Source: Parasphingorhabdus halotolerans
GTDB taxonomy: Bacteria; Pseudomonadota; Alphaproteobacteria; Sphingomonadales; Sphingomonadaceae
Length of the DNA: 64,000 nucleotides
Direction of reading: 5' to 3'
Assembly (NCBI RefSeq): GCF_012516475.1
Contig: NZ_CP051217.1
Location: forward strand, 2,914,001 to 2,978,000
Shown here piece by piece: positions 26,021-33,585 of this stretch. Every line of letters starts with the position of its first letter. Position 1 is the first letter of the stretch. The position numbers and the translations under genes are program-made. Under the pieces are notes generated by a model. The model had not been told where the DNA came from, did no database searches, and worked only from the letters and a program-made list of their open reading frames with translations.

Positions 26021-26907
26021 GTTGTGGCACCGCTCTTATGGGTAGAATTCAAGAAGGAGACGATCGCCGAGCAAAATGCGTCGTTGCGGTCACCGACGAC
26101 CATGTGACTAGCATCTGCAATGTCGGTAAAAATCGCTTCGGGAACCAAGGCCTGGAAATGAGCTACAGCCTCTTCCGAGACCATATCGCTGGAACCTCCG
26201 CGTATGAGATGAACAGGGAGTTTCAGCTTCGCAGCGGCGGCACTTAGTCTGGCAAACCCATTGTCCTCTGCATCGCTGGCGTTGTCACGCGTCCGCGTCA
26301 CATGATGAATAAAATTGGGATCCCAATGCCAATAATATCGCCCATCGTCTCGTTTACGTAAATATCGATCAAGCCCACCAGTATCTTTGCGCTTCTCTCG
26401 GTGTGGCATGTACTCCGCGATAATTTTGGCTGCTTCTTCCGGAGAAGAGAATCCATCCTTCATATGAGCCTGCATGAACCCAACAACTCTTGATACCCCG
26501 ACAGCTTCCATCTTCGGCGCAATATCAACCAGTGTTAGCGACGTAAAACTTGCTGGGGCCAACTCCCCAGCAGCGATCATTCCCGCTATTCCACCCAGCG
26601 ATGCTCCTACCAACGCTGGAGGACTATCGAGTTGGGAAGAAACGGCGATTAGATCAAGAGCAAAATCGCACATATCATATGCGCCATCTGATGCCCATTC
26701 GCTGTCCCCATGACCGCGCATATCGATGGCTGTGGCGCGGTAACCGGCCTCTGCCAGTTCACCAAGCACTTTCGTCCACGCGTGGCGGGTTTGGCCGCCA
26801 CCATGTGCGAGCATGACCGGAAATCCGTTTTTCGGCCCAGACCGGCTTGCCGAAATCTGCAAGCCGTTATGGCCTGCTAAAGAGATATCTTCACGATTCA
26901 TTCTCAT
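26017..26907 (-). CDS. Alpha/beta hydrolase, first gene of the RND operon
   Basis: A 296-residue alpha/beta-hydrolase fold protein. The oxyanion strand is followed by HGGGQTRHAW near residue 35. The nucleophile elbow is GASLGG (Ser about 103), and a late DASHMVVGDRND provides the catalytic His. There is no signal peptide, so it is cytoplasmic. It resembles esterases or C-C bond hydrolases of aromatic pathways, but the substrate cannot be named. It is transcribed away from the marR gene, with 70 bp between them, and its stop overlaps the thioesterase start. Confidence 0.85.
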   Translation of the reverse strand: MRMNREDISLAGHNGLQISASRSGPKNGFPVMLAHGGGQTRHAWTKVLGELAEAGYRATAIDMRGHGDSEWASDGAYDMCDFALDLIAVSSQLDSPPALVGASLGGIAGMIAAGELAPASFTSLTLVDIAPKMEAVGVSRVVGFMQAHMKDGFSSPEEAAKIIAEYMPHREKRKDTGGLDRYLRKRDDGRYYWHWDPNFIHHVTRTRDNASDAEDNGFARLSAAAAKLKLPVHLIRGGSSDMVSEEAVAHFQALVPEAIFTDIADASHMVVGDRNDAFCSAIVSFLNSTHKSGATT

Positions 26908-26977
26908 TTTATAGGCTGTAAAAAGATAAACAGTAAAGAGCTTTATATTATATTGAATTTACGGTATAGCCGTTATC
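26908..26977. promoter_or_regulatory. Divergent promoter region between hydrolase operon and marR, with possible operator
   Basis: This AT-rich 70-bp gap must hold both promoters. A short palindrome ACGG-TATAG-CCGT lies at 26961-26973, directly ahead of the marR start, and no Shine-Dalgarno is visible there. MarR proteins usually bind such palindromes and repress both sides. The operator call is tentative. Confidence 0.4.
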
Positions 26978-27460
26978 ATGACAACCGAAACAGCTACAAT
27001 GAGTTCCGACGCGCAAGATGGCTTCCTCAATGAGGCCGATGAATTTGCGTTTTTGCTTGAGGAAGTGCCGCGAGTTCTGCGCAAGGCATTCGATGCATCG
27101 ATTGTCCAGTTTGGCTTGTCCCGCACGCAGTGGAGAACATTGGCATATCTGATCAAGACCGAGGGAATGACGCAAACCGAGTTGGCAAACTGCCTTGAAT
27201 TGGAGAGAGCTACGATCGGATTGGCAATTGATCATCTTGAAAAGCTAGAGTTTGTCGAACGTCTGCCCGCAGAAGGTGACCGGCGTGTCTGGCGGATATT
27301 TCTGCGTCCAAAGGCAGTCAGTATTATTCCGGAACTTCGGAGAGAAGCTAACGCCGTTTATGAGATAATGTTAAAGGATGTTTCTGACGCAGATGTGGCA
27401 ATCATCAGAACCGCGATGGAAAAAATGGTTGGCAATCTAAGGGGCAGTTGCGCGCTTTAG
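26978..27460 (+). CDS. MarR family transcriptional regulator (efflux operon)
   Basis: A 160-residue winged-helix regulator. The recognition region SRTQWRTLAYLIKTEGMTQTELANCLELERATIGLAIDHLEKLEFVERLPAEGDRRVWRIFL matches MarR in order: helix, recognition helix, then the wing with the conserved DRR. It is divergent from the hydrolase-thioesterase-RND operon and should control it, releasing DNA on binding a small phenolic or lipophilic ligand. A strong terminator follows at 27524. Confidence 0.9.
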   Translation: MTTETATMSSDAQDGFLNEADEFAFLLEEVPRVLRKAFDASIVQFGLSRTQWRTLAYLIKTEGMTQTELANCLELERATIGLAIDHLEKLEFVERLPAEGDRRVWRIFLRPKAVSIIPELRREANAVYEIMLKDVSDADVAIIRTAMEKMVGNLRGSCAL

Positions 27461-27523
27461 ACCGCGAAAATCCAAATGAACCTGGTACTTCCTCCCGTTG
27501 AATCAGGATCAGTTGGATTAGCT

Positions 27524-27558
27524 GGAGCGAGTGGCTGGGGCCACTCGCTCCTTTCTTT
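27524..27558 (+). terminator. Rho-independent terminator after marR
   Basis: An 11-bp stem GGAGCGAGTGG / CCACTCGCTCC with loop CTGGGG is followed by TTTCTTT. It ends the marR transcript. The 188 bp after it, up to the repeat at 27747, show nothing I can interpret. Confidence 0.9.
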
Positions 27559-27774
27559 ATGCAAATGTCGGCAGTTGGTGCAATCGGCGTCTTGTTTTAT
27601 TTGCGGGCTAGTGCCTGCTTTTGCGCCCAAAACGGGCAGAACCAGACTGGCTGCAAACGGCCCACAAGACGACATCGTGCCCTCCCAAGTGAAGCGGCAT
27701 TCATTCGCCCTATTTTGGACGCCTCAATCCTTTTCACCAGTTTTTGTCATCCAAAAAACACATCCCCATATCTG

Positions 27775-27990
27775 ACATAAACCGCCCCTGTCCGGATGGT
27801 GCCTGGACCTGCAACCCGCGCATCTTCAGGGCCGTGTTGTCATCCTGCGGATGCCTGCCCGCACCACCCCTTCATGCGGGGTTTCCCTCATTATCATTCG
27901 GTGCAGTCCAGACCCCAACCGGACCTTTCGGGGCTTAGTCAAAGGGATAGTCCCTTGGACGAACAAATAGCTTCGAAAGGTACTTCAATC
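27775..27990 (+). ncRNA. Candidate structured 5' leader of ssb, copy 2
   Basis: This 216-nt stretch pairs with the leader at 14561. The hairpins CATCC/GGATG, ACCCC/GGGGT and AAGGGA-TAG-TCCCTT (27942-27956) are kept, and loop bases differ from copy 1. An extra C in GCATCTTCAG moves the reading frame relative to copy 1. About eight differences are seen in the central 180 nt, fewer than in the gene that follows. Confidence 0.5.
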
Positions 27991-28335
27991 ATGAAAAACA
28001 CAGTTACACTCGTCGGCTTCGTAGGAAACGATCCGGAGGTTCGCGAAACCAGGTCAGATGCAACGATTACCAACATCTCACTCGCCACAACTCGGTCCTA
28101 CAAAGACAGTGAAGGAGAACGCCAGCAAGAAACCGAATGGCACCGGATCACCTGCTTCAATGGTATCGGCAAATGCGTTGCAGACCATGTCACCAAAGGA
28201 GCCATGATAATGGTCACAGGACGTCTACATTATACCAAGTGGACAGACGATAAAAACGTCACTCGTTACGGCTGCGAAATCATCGCTGAGCAAGTTGATT
28301 TTCTCTCCAAGGCGAAAGTCAAATCTGCTGATTAA
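27991..28335 (+). CDS. ssb: Single-stranded DNA-binding protein, short form, copy 2
   Basis: A 114-residue OB-fold SSB, about 90 percent identical to the copy at 14778. Differences are mostly conservative (Lys/Arg, Phe/Tyr, Glu/Asp, Ile/Val) and most DNA changes are silent, which points to purifying selection on both copies rather than one being dead. It too ends soon after the OB-fold, without the acidic tail. The ATG at 27991 is chosen because it aligns with the other copy and with SSB N-termini; the longer open frame through the leader is chance. Same terminator as copy 1. Confidence 0.9.
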   Translation: MKNTVTLVGFVGNDPEVRETRSDATITNISLATTRSYKDSEGERQQETEWHRITCFNGIGKCVADHVTKGAMIMVTGRLHYTKWTDDKNVTRYGCEIIAEQVDFLSKAKVKSAD

Positions 28336-28361
28336 TCGATACAAACATTCCAACTTTCCCA

Positions 28362-28396
28362 GGCTCGGTAGCATTCGCTACCGGGCCTTTTTCTTT
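28362..28396 (+). terminator. Rho-independent terminator after ssb copy 2
   Basis: Stem GGCTCGGTAGC / GCTACCGGGCC with loop ATTC and one G-T pair, followed by TTTTTCTTT. It is the counterpart of the terminator at 15149. Confidence 0.9.
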
Positions 28397-28397
28397 G

Positions 28398-29062
28398 CTC
28401 CAATTATAACGTCTATTTGGCGATAAATTATATCGCCAGTTTGTACCTTCAATGCCATTGCAAACGCACCAACAGTCTCTCCAATCCAGCAGAAAATTGA
28501 TAAAAACCGCTCGGCAGTTTTCGTCTTTTGCATGCTATTTGGTTGCCAAACGGCCTTTTTTGGGCCTCTTCTCTTCCCGTCCCAAATACACCCATCCTGT
28601 ACTTTTGAAGGAAAGTTGTTTTAAATCAGCTATTTAGCGGTCGAGAAATTGGACTGGATCGGGCCTGCCGAGCTGGGAACTTGACAGCACACCCTACGCA
28701 GCGGACTGCGGTAAAATACCTATTTGATATCAATTATTTATATTCCAAAATCGGCGTTGGCTTTAAGTAATTTGATGGTGATTTAGAGCGCGAATATACA
28801 ATTCATCCGTAAATCAAACCGCGATAACATATTGAATAATAGTGATTAAAGATAGGATATTCGTGATTTGCCCATAATTTAGGTTTATCGCGAAATTTCT
28901 GATGGTAAATCACTCGCAAATCAAGGGAAATGGGCGGGCCTCGGAGCGGTAATGTATGCGTCAGCACGTTACCAATTGCGATTTAATGCAAGGCAATTGG
29001 TGACCGAAGAATAATTCCAAGGCGAGCTTACAGTCTGGTGGTTGGTAGGCGTTATGGGAGCG
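28398..29062. other. AT-rich gene-free stretch beside the island integrase, with inverted repeats
   Basis: No credible gene in 665 bp. It contains three clear inverted repeats: TGGCGATA / TATCGCCA (28418-28438, loop AATTA), GTGATTTGCC / GGTAAATCAC (28863-28872 and 28904-28913, one mismatch) and ACCAATTGC / GCAATTGGT (28971-28979 and 28993-29001). The part from 28700 to 28920 is markedly AT-rich and repeats short AAATCA/TGATTT words. This fits arm-type binding sites for the adjacent integrase or a small origin, but neither can be proven. Confidence 0.45.
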
Positions 29063-30313
29063 TTATGACCCGCTTTGGCCGAATTTAGGCCTCAGGATAG
29101 TGGCACCGCTTTTGAGCTGATCGAGATAGTCGGACCAATGCTGCATCATGCGCACGCGCTCATCCCAATATTGACCGCGTGCATAGGCGCGGCGCACGCC
29201 ATTATTGTCGGCATGAGCGAGCTGGCGTTCGATGGCATCGGCGTTCCAGATGCCCATTTCGTTGAGCAAGGTAGCGGCCATGGCGCGGAAGCCGTGCGCC
29301 GTCATTTCATTTTGCCCATAGCCCAAGCGGCGCAGAGCGGCATTGAGCGTATTGTCCGACATCGGGCGGTCATTTGATCGCAGCGATGGAAACAGGAACG
29401 GGCTGAGTGAGGCATCATGTTCGACCTTGCGAAGGATCGCCAGAGCCTGATCCGACAAGGGCACGGCATGGGGCCGCCGCATCTTCATCTTATAGTCGGG
29501 GATGGTCCACACGCGCTTATCCAAGTCAAATTCGCGCCATTCCGCATTGCGAAGCTCGCCGGGGCGGACGAAGATATGGGGCAGCAATTGCAGCGCAATT
29601 TTGGTCAGGTAATTGCCATCATAGCCGTCAATAGTCCGCAGCAATGCGCCTGCTTCCGTCGGCGTTATGATCGCGGCGCGGTGGGTGACCTTTGGCGTTA
29701 TGAGCGCACCGCGCAAGTCGGTGCAGATATCGCGGTCGGCGCGCGCAGTCGCGATGGCATAGCGAAACACTTGGCTGCAGCTGCTGCGCACCCGTTTTGC
29801 CGTTTCATAATGTTTGCGTGCTTCAATCTTGCGCAGCACTAGCAGCATTTCGTGCGGCGTGATCTGCGTGATGGGCCGTTTGCCAAGCGTGGGGAAGGCG
29901 AAGGAAACTAACCAGCGATTTTTCTTGAGCGTTGCCGGTGCCTTTTGCTCAGCTTCCAGCTTGGCGAGCCATTCTTCGGCGACGGTTTGAAATGTATTGG
30001 CTGAGGCAACGGAGGCAGCGATCTTATCGAGCATGGCTTGTTCCATTGGATCGATACCGTCGGCCAGAAGCCGCCGCGCATCGATGAGCCGTTCGCGTGC
30101 TTCCGCAAGCGTAAGTTCAGGCCAGCGGCCGAATGATAATGTCCGCTGTTGATTGTTAAAGCGGTAATTCATGCGCCAGTAACGGACACCGCTCGGCTTG
30201 ATTAGAAGGTAAAGCCCATCTCGGTCGCTGATCTTGTAAGGCTTGTCCTTTGGCTTGGCGCGTTTCACCCAAGCTGCCGTTAATCCAGTTTTTCTGAAAC
30301 CACTTTCTGACAT
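29063..30313 (-). CDS. P4-type site-specific integrase (tyrosine recombinase, DUF4102 N-terminus)
   Basis: A 416-residue integrase. The N-terminal DUF4102 arm-binding domain is clear (SDRDGLYLLIKPSGVRYWRMNYRF, then RTLSFGRWPELTLAEAR). The SAM-like core-binding region follows, then the catalytic domain with RPGELRNAEW, HGFRAMAATLLNE, LAHADNNGVRRAYAR (Tyr nucleophile). This family inserts islands into the 3' ends of tRNA genes, and here the gene begins 167 bp from the 3' end of tRNA-Glu. It therefore marks the right edge of an integrated element that extends leftward. Confidence 0.93.
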   Translation of the reverse strand: MSESGFRKTGLTAAWVKRAKPKDKPYKISDRDGLYLLIKPSGVRYWRMNYRFNNQQRTLSFGRWPELTLAEARERLIDARRLLADGIDPMEQAMLDKIAASVASANTFQTVAEEWLAKLEAEQKAPATLKKNRWLVSFAFPTLGKRPITQITPHEMLLVLRKIEARKHYETAKRVRSSCSQVFRYAIATARADRDICTDLRGALITPKVTHRAAIITPTEAGALLRTIDGYDGNYLTKIALQLLPHIFVRPGELRNAEWREFDLDKRVWTIPDYKMKMRRPHAVPLSDQALAILRKVEHDASLSPFLFPSLRSNDRPMSDNTLNAALRRLGYGQNEMTAHGFRAMAATLLNEMGIWNADAIERQLAHADNNGVRRAYARGQYWDERVRMMQHWSDYLDQLKSGATILRPKFGQSGS

Positions 30314-30479
30314 GATGGACCTCCATTGGCATAGGTAAGCCAGAGGTCCATCAATCGTACCATAAATGTTCCGAAATTGGGCGAGATATCTCTGAACTTT
30401 TCGAGACGATCATAGCAGATAATCCGCATAAAATACAGTAAGTTGAGGAGAGTTTGCGGGACGTTCCGAGACGTCAAGA

Positions 30480-30554
30480 TGGTGACCCCTACGGGAATCG
30501 AACCCGTGTTTCAGCCGTGAAAGGGCCGCGTCCTAACCGCTAGACGAAGGGGCC
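30480..30554 (-). tRNA. tRNA-Glu (UUC)
   Basis: Read on the minus strand, a full cloverleaf is seen: acceptor GGCCCCT / AGGGGTC, D-arm with TAGCGGTTAGGA, anticodon stem-loop with CCTTTCACG giving anticodon UUC, and T-arm GGTTCGATTCC. Discriminator A and CCA are encoded. It is intact. Its 3' end faces the P4-type integrase, so it is the likely insertion site of the island. Confidence 0.97.
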
Positions 30555-30666
30555 GTACCAGTGCTTTGCAGCGTGCCTGATTGGCGAAGCCCGGCAATTA
30601 GGGATGTCCGGGGCTTTGGTCAACCCCTTATTGGCGGTTATTGCTGGCTGTTTGGGTGGCGGTTTA

Positions 30667-32433
30667 TCATTCTGCCCACGCCGCGTCTTCGAGATGGATT
30701 TCAGCGGCAGGCCGGCTGCCCCAATCGTCAATTTTTGCCCGGCCGGCGATCCACAGCTTTTTGCCTCTTGGCGCGCTGAGCAGGGCTTGGCCGAGATCGG
30801 TTTCTGCCGCTCGAAAGGCGATGGTTTTGATGGATCCGCCATCATCGCCCGAGACGATCATCCGCACATGGTCTTTGCCGACGATATCGCATTTGATGAT
30901 CCGCACTGGTCCGGTGGCGATACGCGGGGCAGGCCAACCCATGCCATAGGGTCCAGCGCCGTCCATCGCCTCGATAATCAGCGGGTTGACGCCTTTTGGG
31001 GAGAGGACAGCATCCAGCAGCAAGGCTTTCCCGCTTTGTGCTTTCCCGACGGTTTCGGATAATCGTTCGTTGAGAAACTCGGCAAAGGAGTCGATCTTTG
31101 ATGTTTCGATAGTGATGCCCGCCGCCATAGCATGGCCGCCGCCTGCCACCAACAATCCGCTATCTTTGGCGGCGATTATTGCCGCGCCCAAGTCCACACC
31201 GGAGATGGAGCGACCGGAGCCTTTGCCAATACCCTCTTCGTCTTCCGCAATGACGATTGCGGGGCGATTTAGCTTTTCTTTGATGCGGCTCGCGACAATG
31301 CCGATGACGCCGGGGTGCCAGCCTTTTGACGAGATCACTGCAACCGCCTGATTTTGCTGTCCGGCGCACATTGCTTCGGCTTCTTCGAGCACATAGGCTT
31401 CGATGGCACGGCGCTCCTCGTTAAGATGGCTAAGCTGGGCTGCGATATCCTGGGCTTCGTCTGGATCTTGCGTTATCAAAAGGCGGACGCCAAGATCGGA
31501 TTTGCCAACGCGGCCGCCAGCGTTAATGCGTGGACCAAGCGCAAATCCGAGGTCTGAGCAGATCGGCGCGCGTTTGAGGCGGCTAACGTCGATCAACGCC
31601 GCCAAGCCGATGTTCTGCCGACCAGCCAGAACCTTCAGGCCCTGCGCCACAAAGGCCCGGTTCAGGCCACGTAACTGTGCGACGTCAGCCACGGTCCCCA
31701 GTGCGACGATATCAAGAAGCTCCAGCAATTTGGGTTCGCTGCGGTTCTCAAAATAGCCGCGTCCTCGCAATGTTCTGACAATTGCGGCACCGAGGAGAAA
31801 TGCCATACCAACAGCGGCTAAATGGCCGTGCTCGGCACCTGCATCGCTCTCATCCAGTCGGTTGGGGTTTACCAATGCCATCGCCTTGGGAAGCTCGGCT
31901 GCACATTTGTGATGGTCGACCACAATGACTTCAACGCCCGCCTTGTTTGCCATATCGAGCGCATCATAGGCCATCGCGCCACAATCCACGGTGACCACCA
32001 ATTCAGAACCCTGTTCGCCCAGCTTGACCAGTGCTTCACCGGAAGGGCCATAGCCTTCCATCAGCCGGTCGGGGATATAATAGCCAGCTTCCAGGCCAAG
32101 ATCGCGGAGCAGGCGAATGAGCAATGCCGCGCTGGTTGCACCATCGACATCATAGTCGCCGAAGACAGTTATTTTTTGTTGTTTCGCGATGGCATCGGAT
32201 ATGCGCTCTGCCGCTTTATCCATATCCTGAAACACGGAAGGGTCCGGCATGAAACCTCGTATGGTCGGATCGCGATTGATCTCCAGCGTCTCGCGTGTCG
32301 CGCCGCGTGCCAGCAGAAGCTGCGTAACCAGATCATCCGGTTGGAAACCGGGATCGCGCGCGTCGGCGCTGGTGCTTCGCCATTGCCATGAATGGCCAGA
32401 GAGGGATTGTGTGACGTTGAGGACAGCGTTCAT
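30667..32433 (-). CDS. recJ: Single-stranded-DNA-specific exonuclease RecJ
   Basis: A 588-residue DHH-family 5'-3' exonuclease used in recombination and mismatch repair. Motif I is in FGDYDVDGATSAALLIRLL, motif III is VDHHKC (the DHH), and later metal-binding segments include SEGLVVVGGGHAMAAG-like GLLVAGGGHAMAAG with the DHHA1 domain. The C-terminal OB domain, near HVRMIVSGDDGG, is also present. The chosen ATG at 32433 gives MNAVLNVTQSL, typical for sphingomonad RecJ; the frame stays open to a TTG at 32469 with another ATG at 32460, so the start is not certain. Confidence 0.95.
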   Translation of the reverse strand: MNAVLNVTQSLSGHSWQWRSTSADARDPGFQPDDLVTQLLLARGATRETLEINRDPTIRGFMPDPSVFQDMDKAAERISDAIAKQQKITVFGDYDVDGATSAALLIRLLRDLGLEAGYYIPDRLMEGYGPSGEALVKLGEQGSELVVTVDCGAMAYDALDMANKAGVEVIVVDHHKCAAELPKAMALVNPNRLDESDAGAEHGHLAAVGMAFLLGAAIVRTLRGRGYFENRSEPKLLELLDIVALGTVADVAQLRGLNRAFVAQGLKVLAGRQNIGLAALIDVSRLKRAPICSDLGFALGPRINAGGRVGKSDLGVRLLITQDPDEAQDIAAQLSHLNEERRAIEAYVLEEAEAMCAGQQNQAVAVISSKGWHPGVIGIVASRIKEKLNRPAIVIAEDEEGIGKGSGRSISGVDLGAAIIAAKDSGLLVAGGGHAMAAGITIETSKIDSFAEFLNERLSETVGKAQSGKALLLDAVLSPKGVNPLIIEAMDGAGPYGMGWPAPRIATGPVRIIKCDIVGKDHVRMIVSGDDGGSIKTIAFRAAETDLGQALLSAPRGKKLWIAGRAKIDDWGSRPAAEIHLEDAAWAE

Positions 32434-32498
32434 GTTGCAAGCTATGCGCGAAGCAAGCATCGCTGACAATTGCTTTGAGAGTTGTTAGGGAGGGGGCA

Positions 32499-32990
32499 AT
32501 GAAAAAACTGTTGATAGTTTATTATAGCTATACCGGTGGCACCCGGCAAATGGCAGAAGCGTGTTTTGATGCGGCTCGCGGGGAGGATAATTGCGAACCC
32601 AAAATGTTGCAGGCCGAAGATTGTCTGCCAGACGATATTCTCGCTGCCGATGGCTATATTTTTGCCACGCCGGAAAATCTGGCGGCGATTGCGGGCGTGA
32701 TGAAGGCTTTTTTTGATCGTTGTTATTATCCGCTTTTGGGTAGGATTGAAGGACGGCCGTATGCAGCCATGATATGTGCCGGTTCGGATGGCGAAAATGC
32801 GAAGCGCCAACTGGAGAGGATTGCCACCGGCTGGCGTCTCAAAAAGGTCATTGATACGCTGGTGATTTGTACGCATGCGCAGACCAGCGAGGAAATCTTG
32901 GCAGACAAGTCAATTGACGAATCGGATTTGTCGTCGTGTCGTAAGTTAGGTGCAACCTTGGCGGCGGGTTTGGCGATGGGAGTGTTTTAA
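32499..32990 (+). CDS. Flavodoxin-like / NAD(P)H-dependent oxidoreductase family protein
   Basis: A 163-residue flavodoxin-fold protein. The FMN phosphate loop is visible at the start (YYSYTGGTRQMAEA), an ATPENLAAIAGVMKAFFDRCYY segment forms the second flavin loop area, and ICAGSDGENA the third. It probably carries FMN and moves electrons; the partner is unknown. The ATG at 32499 has a strong GGGAGGGGG ribosome site. It is divergent from recJ and its end overlaps the broken uracil-DNA glycosylase gene by a few bases on the other strand. Confidence 0.82.
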   Translation: MKKLLIVYYSYTGGTRQMAEACFDAARGEDNCEPKMLQAEDCLPDDILAADGYIFATPENLAAIAGVMKAFFDRCYYPLLGRIEGRPYAAMICAGSDGENAKRQLERIATGWRLKKVIDTLVICTHAQTSEEILADKSIDESDLSSCRKLGATLAAGLAMGVF

Positions 32991-33573
32991 ACCAAGTCTA
33001 ACACGTACTTCTGCAGAACCGGTACGACATCGTCTTCAAACCATGGATTGGCTTTGAACCAGCGGATATTGCGCGGGCTAGGGTGGGGAAGGGGAAGGGC
33101 TGACGGCCAGAATTCTTGCCATCTTTCGACAGTAGCGGTTAGCGTTTTGGATTTTGCATCACCAATATGCCATTCCAGCGCATATTGACCAAGAATGAGC
33201 GTCAACTCGATATTGGGCAGCGCATCCAGCAGCGGTCTACGCCACTGCGGCGCGCATTCGGGCGGGGTGGAAGATCACCGTCTTTGCCGGAACCGGGGTA
33301 GCAGAACCCCATTGGGACAATCGCGAAAATGTCCTGATCGTAAAACTGTTTTTCGCTCACGCCCAACCATTGGCGGAGCCGCTTTCCGCTCGCATCGTCA
33401 AAAGGCCGGCCTTTGTCATGGGTTTTTTTGCCTGGCGCTTGCCCGGCGATTAATATTCTGGATTTGTTGCTGGCCTGCAACAACGGCTTTGGACCAAGCG
33501 GGAGATCATTGCAGATTGTGCAAGCGCGGACATTTGCCATTAAAATTTCAAAGTCTGTCGTAGCCGCTCCCAT
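32987..33573 (-). pseudogene. Uracil-DNA glycosylase family protein, frameshifted
   Basis: Two frames make one uracil-DNA glycosylase superfamily protein of about 195 residues. The front frame has ACTICNDLPLGPKPLL, motif GQAPGKKTHDKGRPFDDASG (catalytic water-binding loop) and WLGV, and goes out of frame at DGDLPPRP. The back frame supplies LILGQYALEW and the second catalytic motif LPHPSPRN. One G restored in the minus-strand sequence CCCGAATGCG, near 33258-33262, gives the expected PECAPQWRRPLLDALPNIE link. As it stands the protein lacks motif two and would be inactive. A one-base deletion error is equally possible. Confidence 0.85.
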
Positions 33574-33585
33574 GAGGTTCGGTGC

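Larger units (their letters stand above)
27747..28397 (+). repeat. Direct repeat copy 2 (leader-ssb-terminator cassette)
   Basis: This is the second copy of the repeat at 14534-15182, in the same orientation and with the same limits: it starts GTCATCCAAAAAACACATCCCC and ends after the terminator U-run. Flanking DNA on both sides is unrelated to that of copy 1. Confidence 0.9.

Noticed and set aside
27476..27775. A 99-residue plus-strand frame after marR
   Set aside because: It runs through a strong rho-independent terminator and has no protein-like composition.
28993..29009. GGTGACC at 28999, resembling the 3' end of tRNA-Glu (a possible att site)
   Set aside because: Only about 8 bases match, and the integrase gene lies between the two places, so it cannot be the distal island end.
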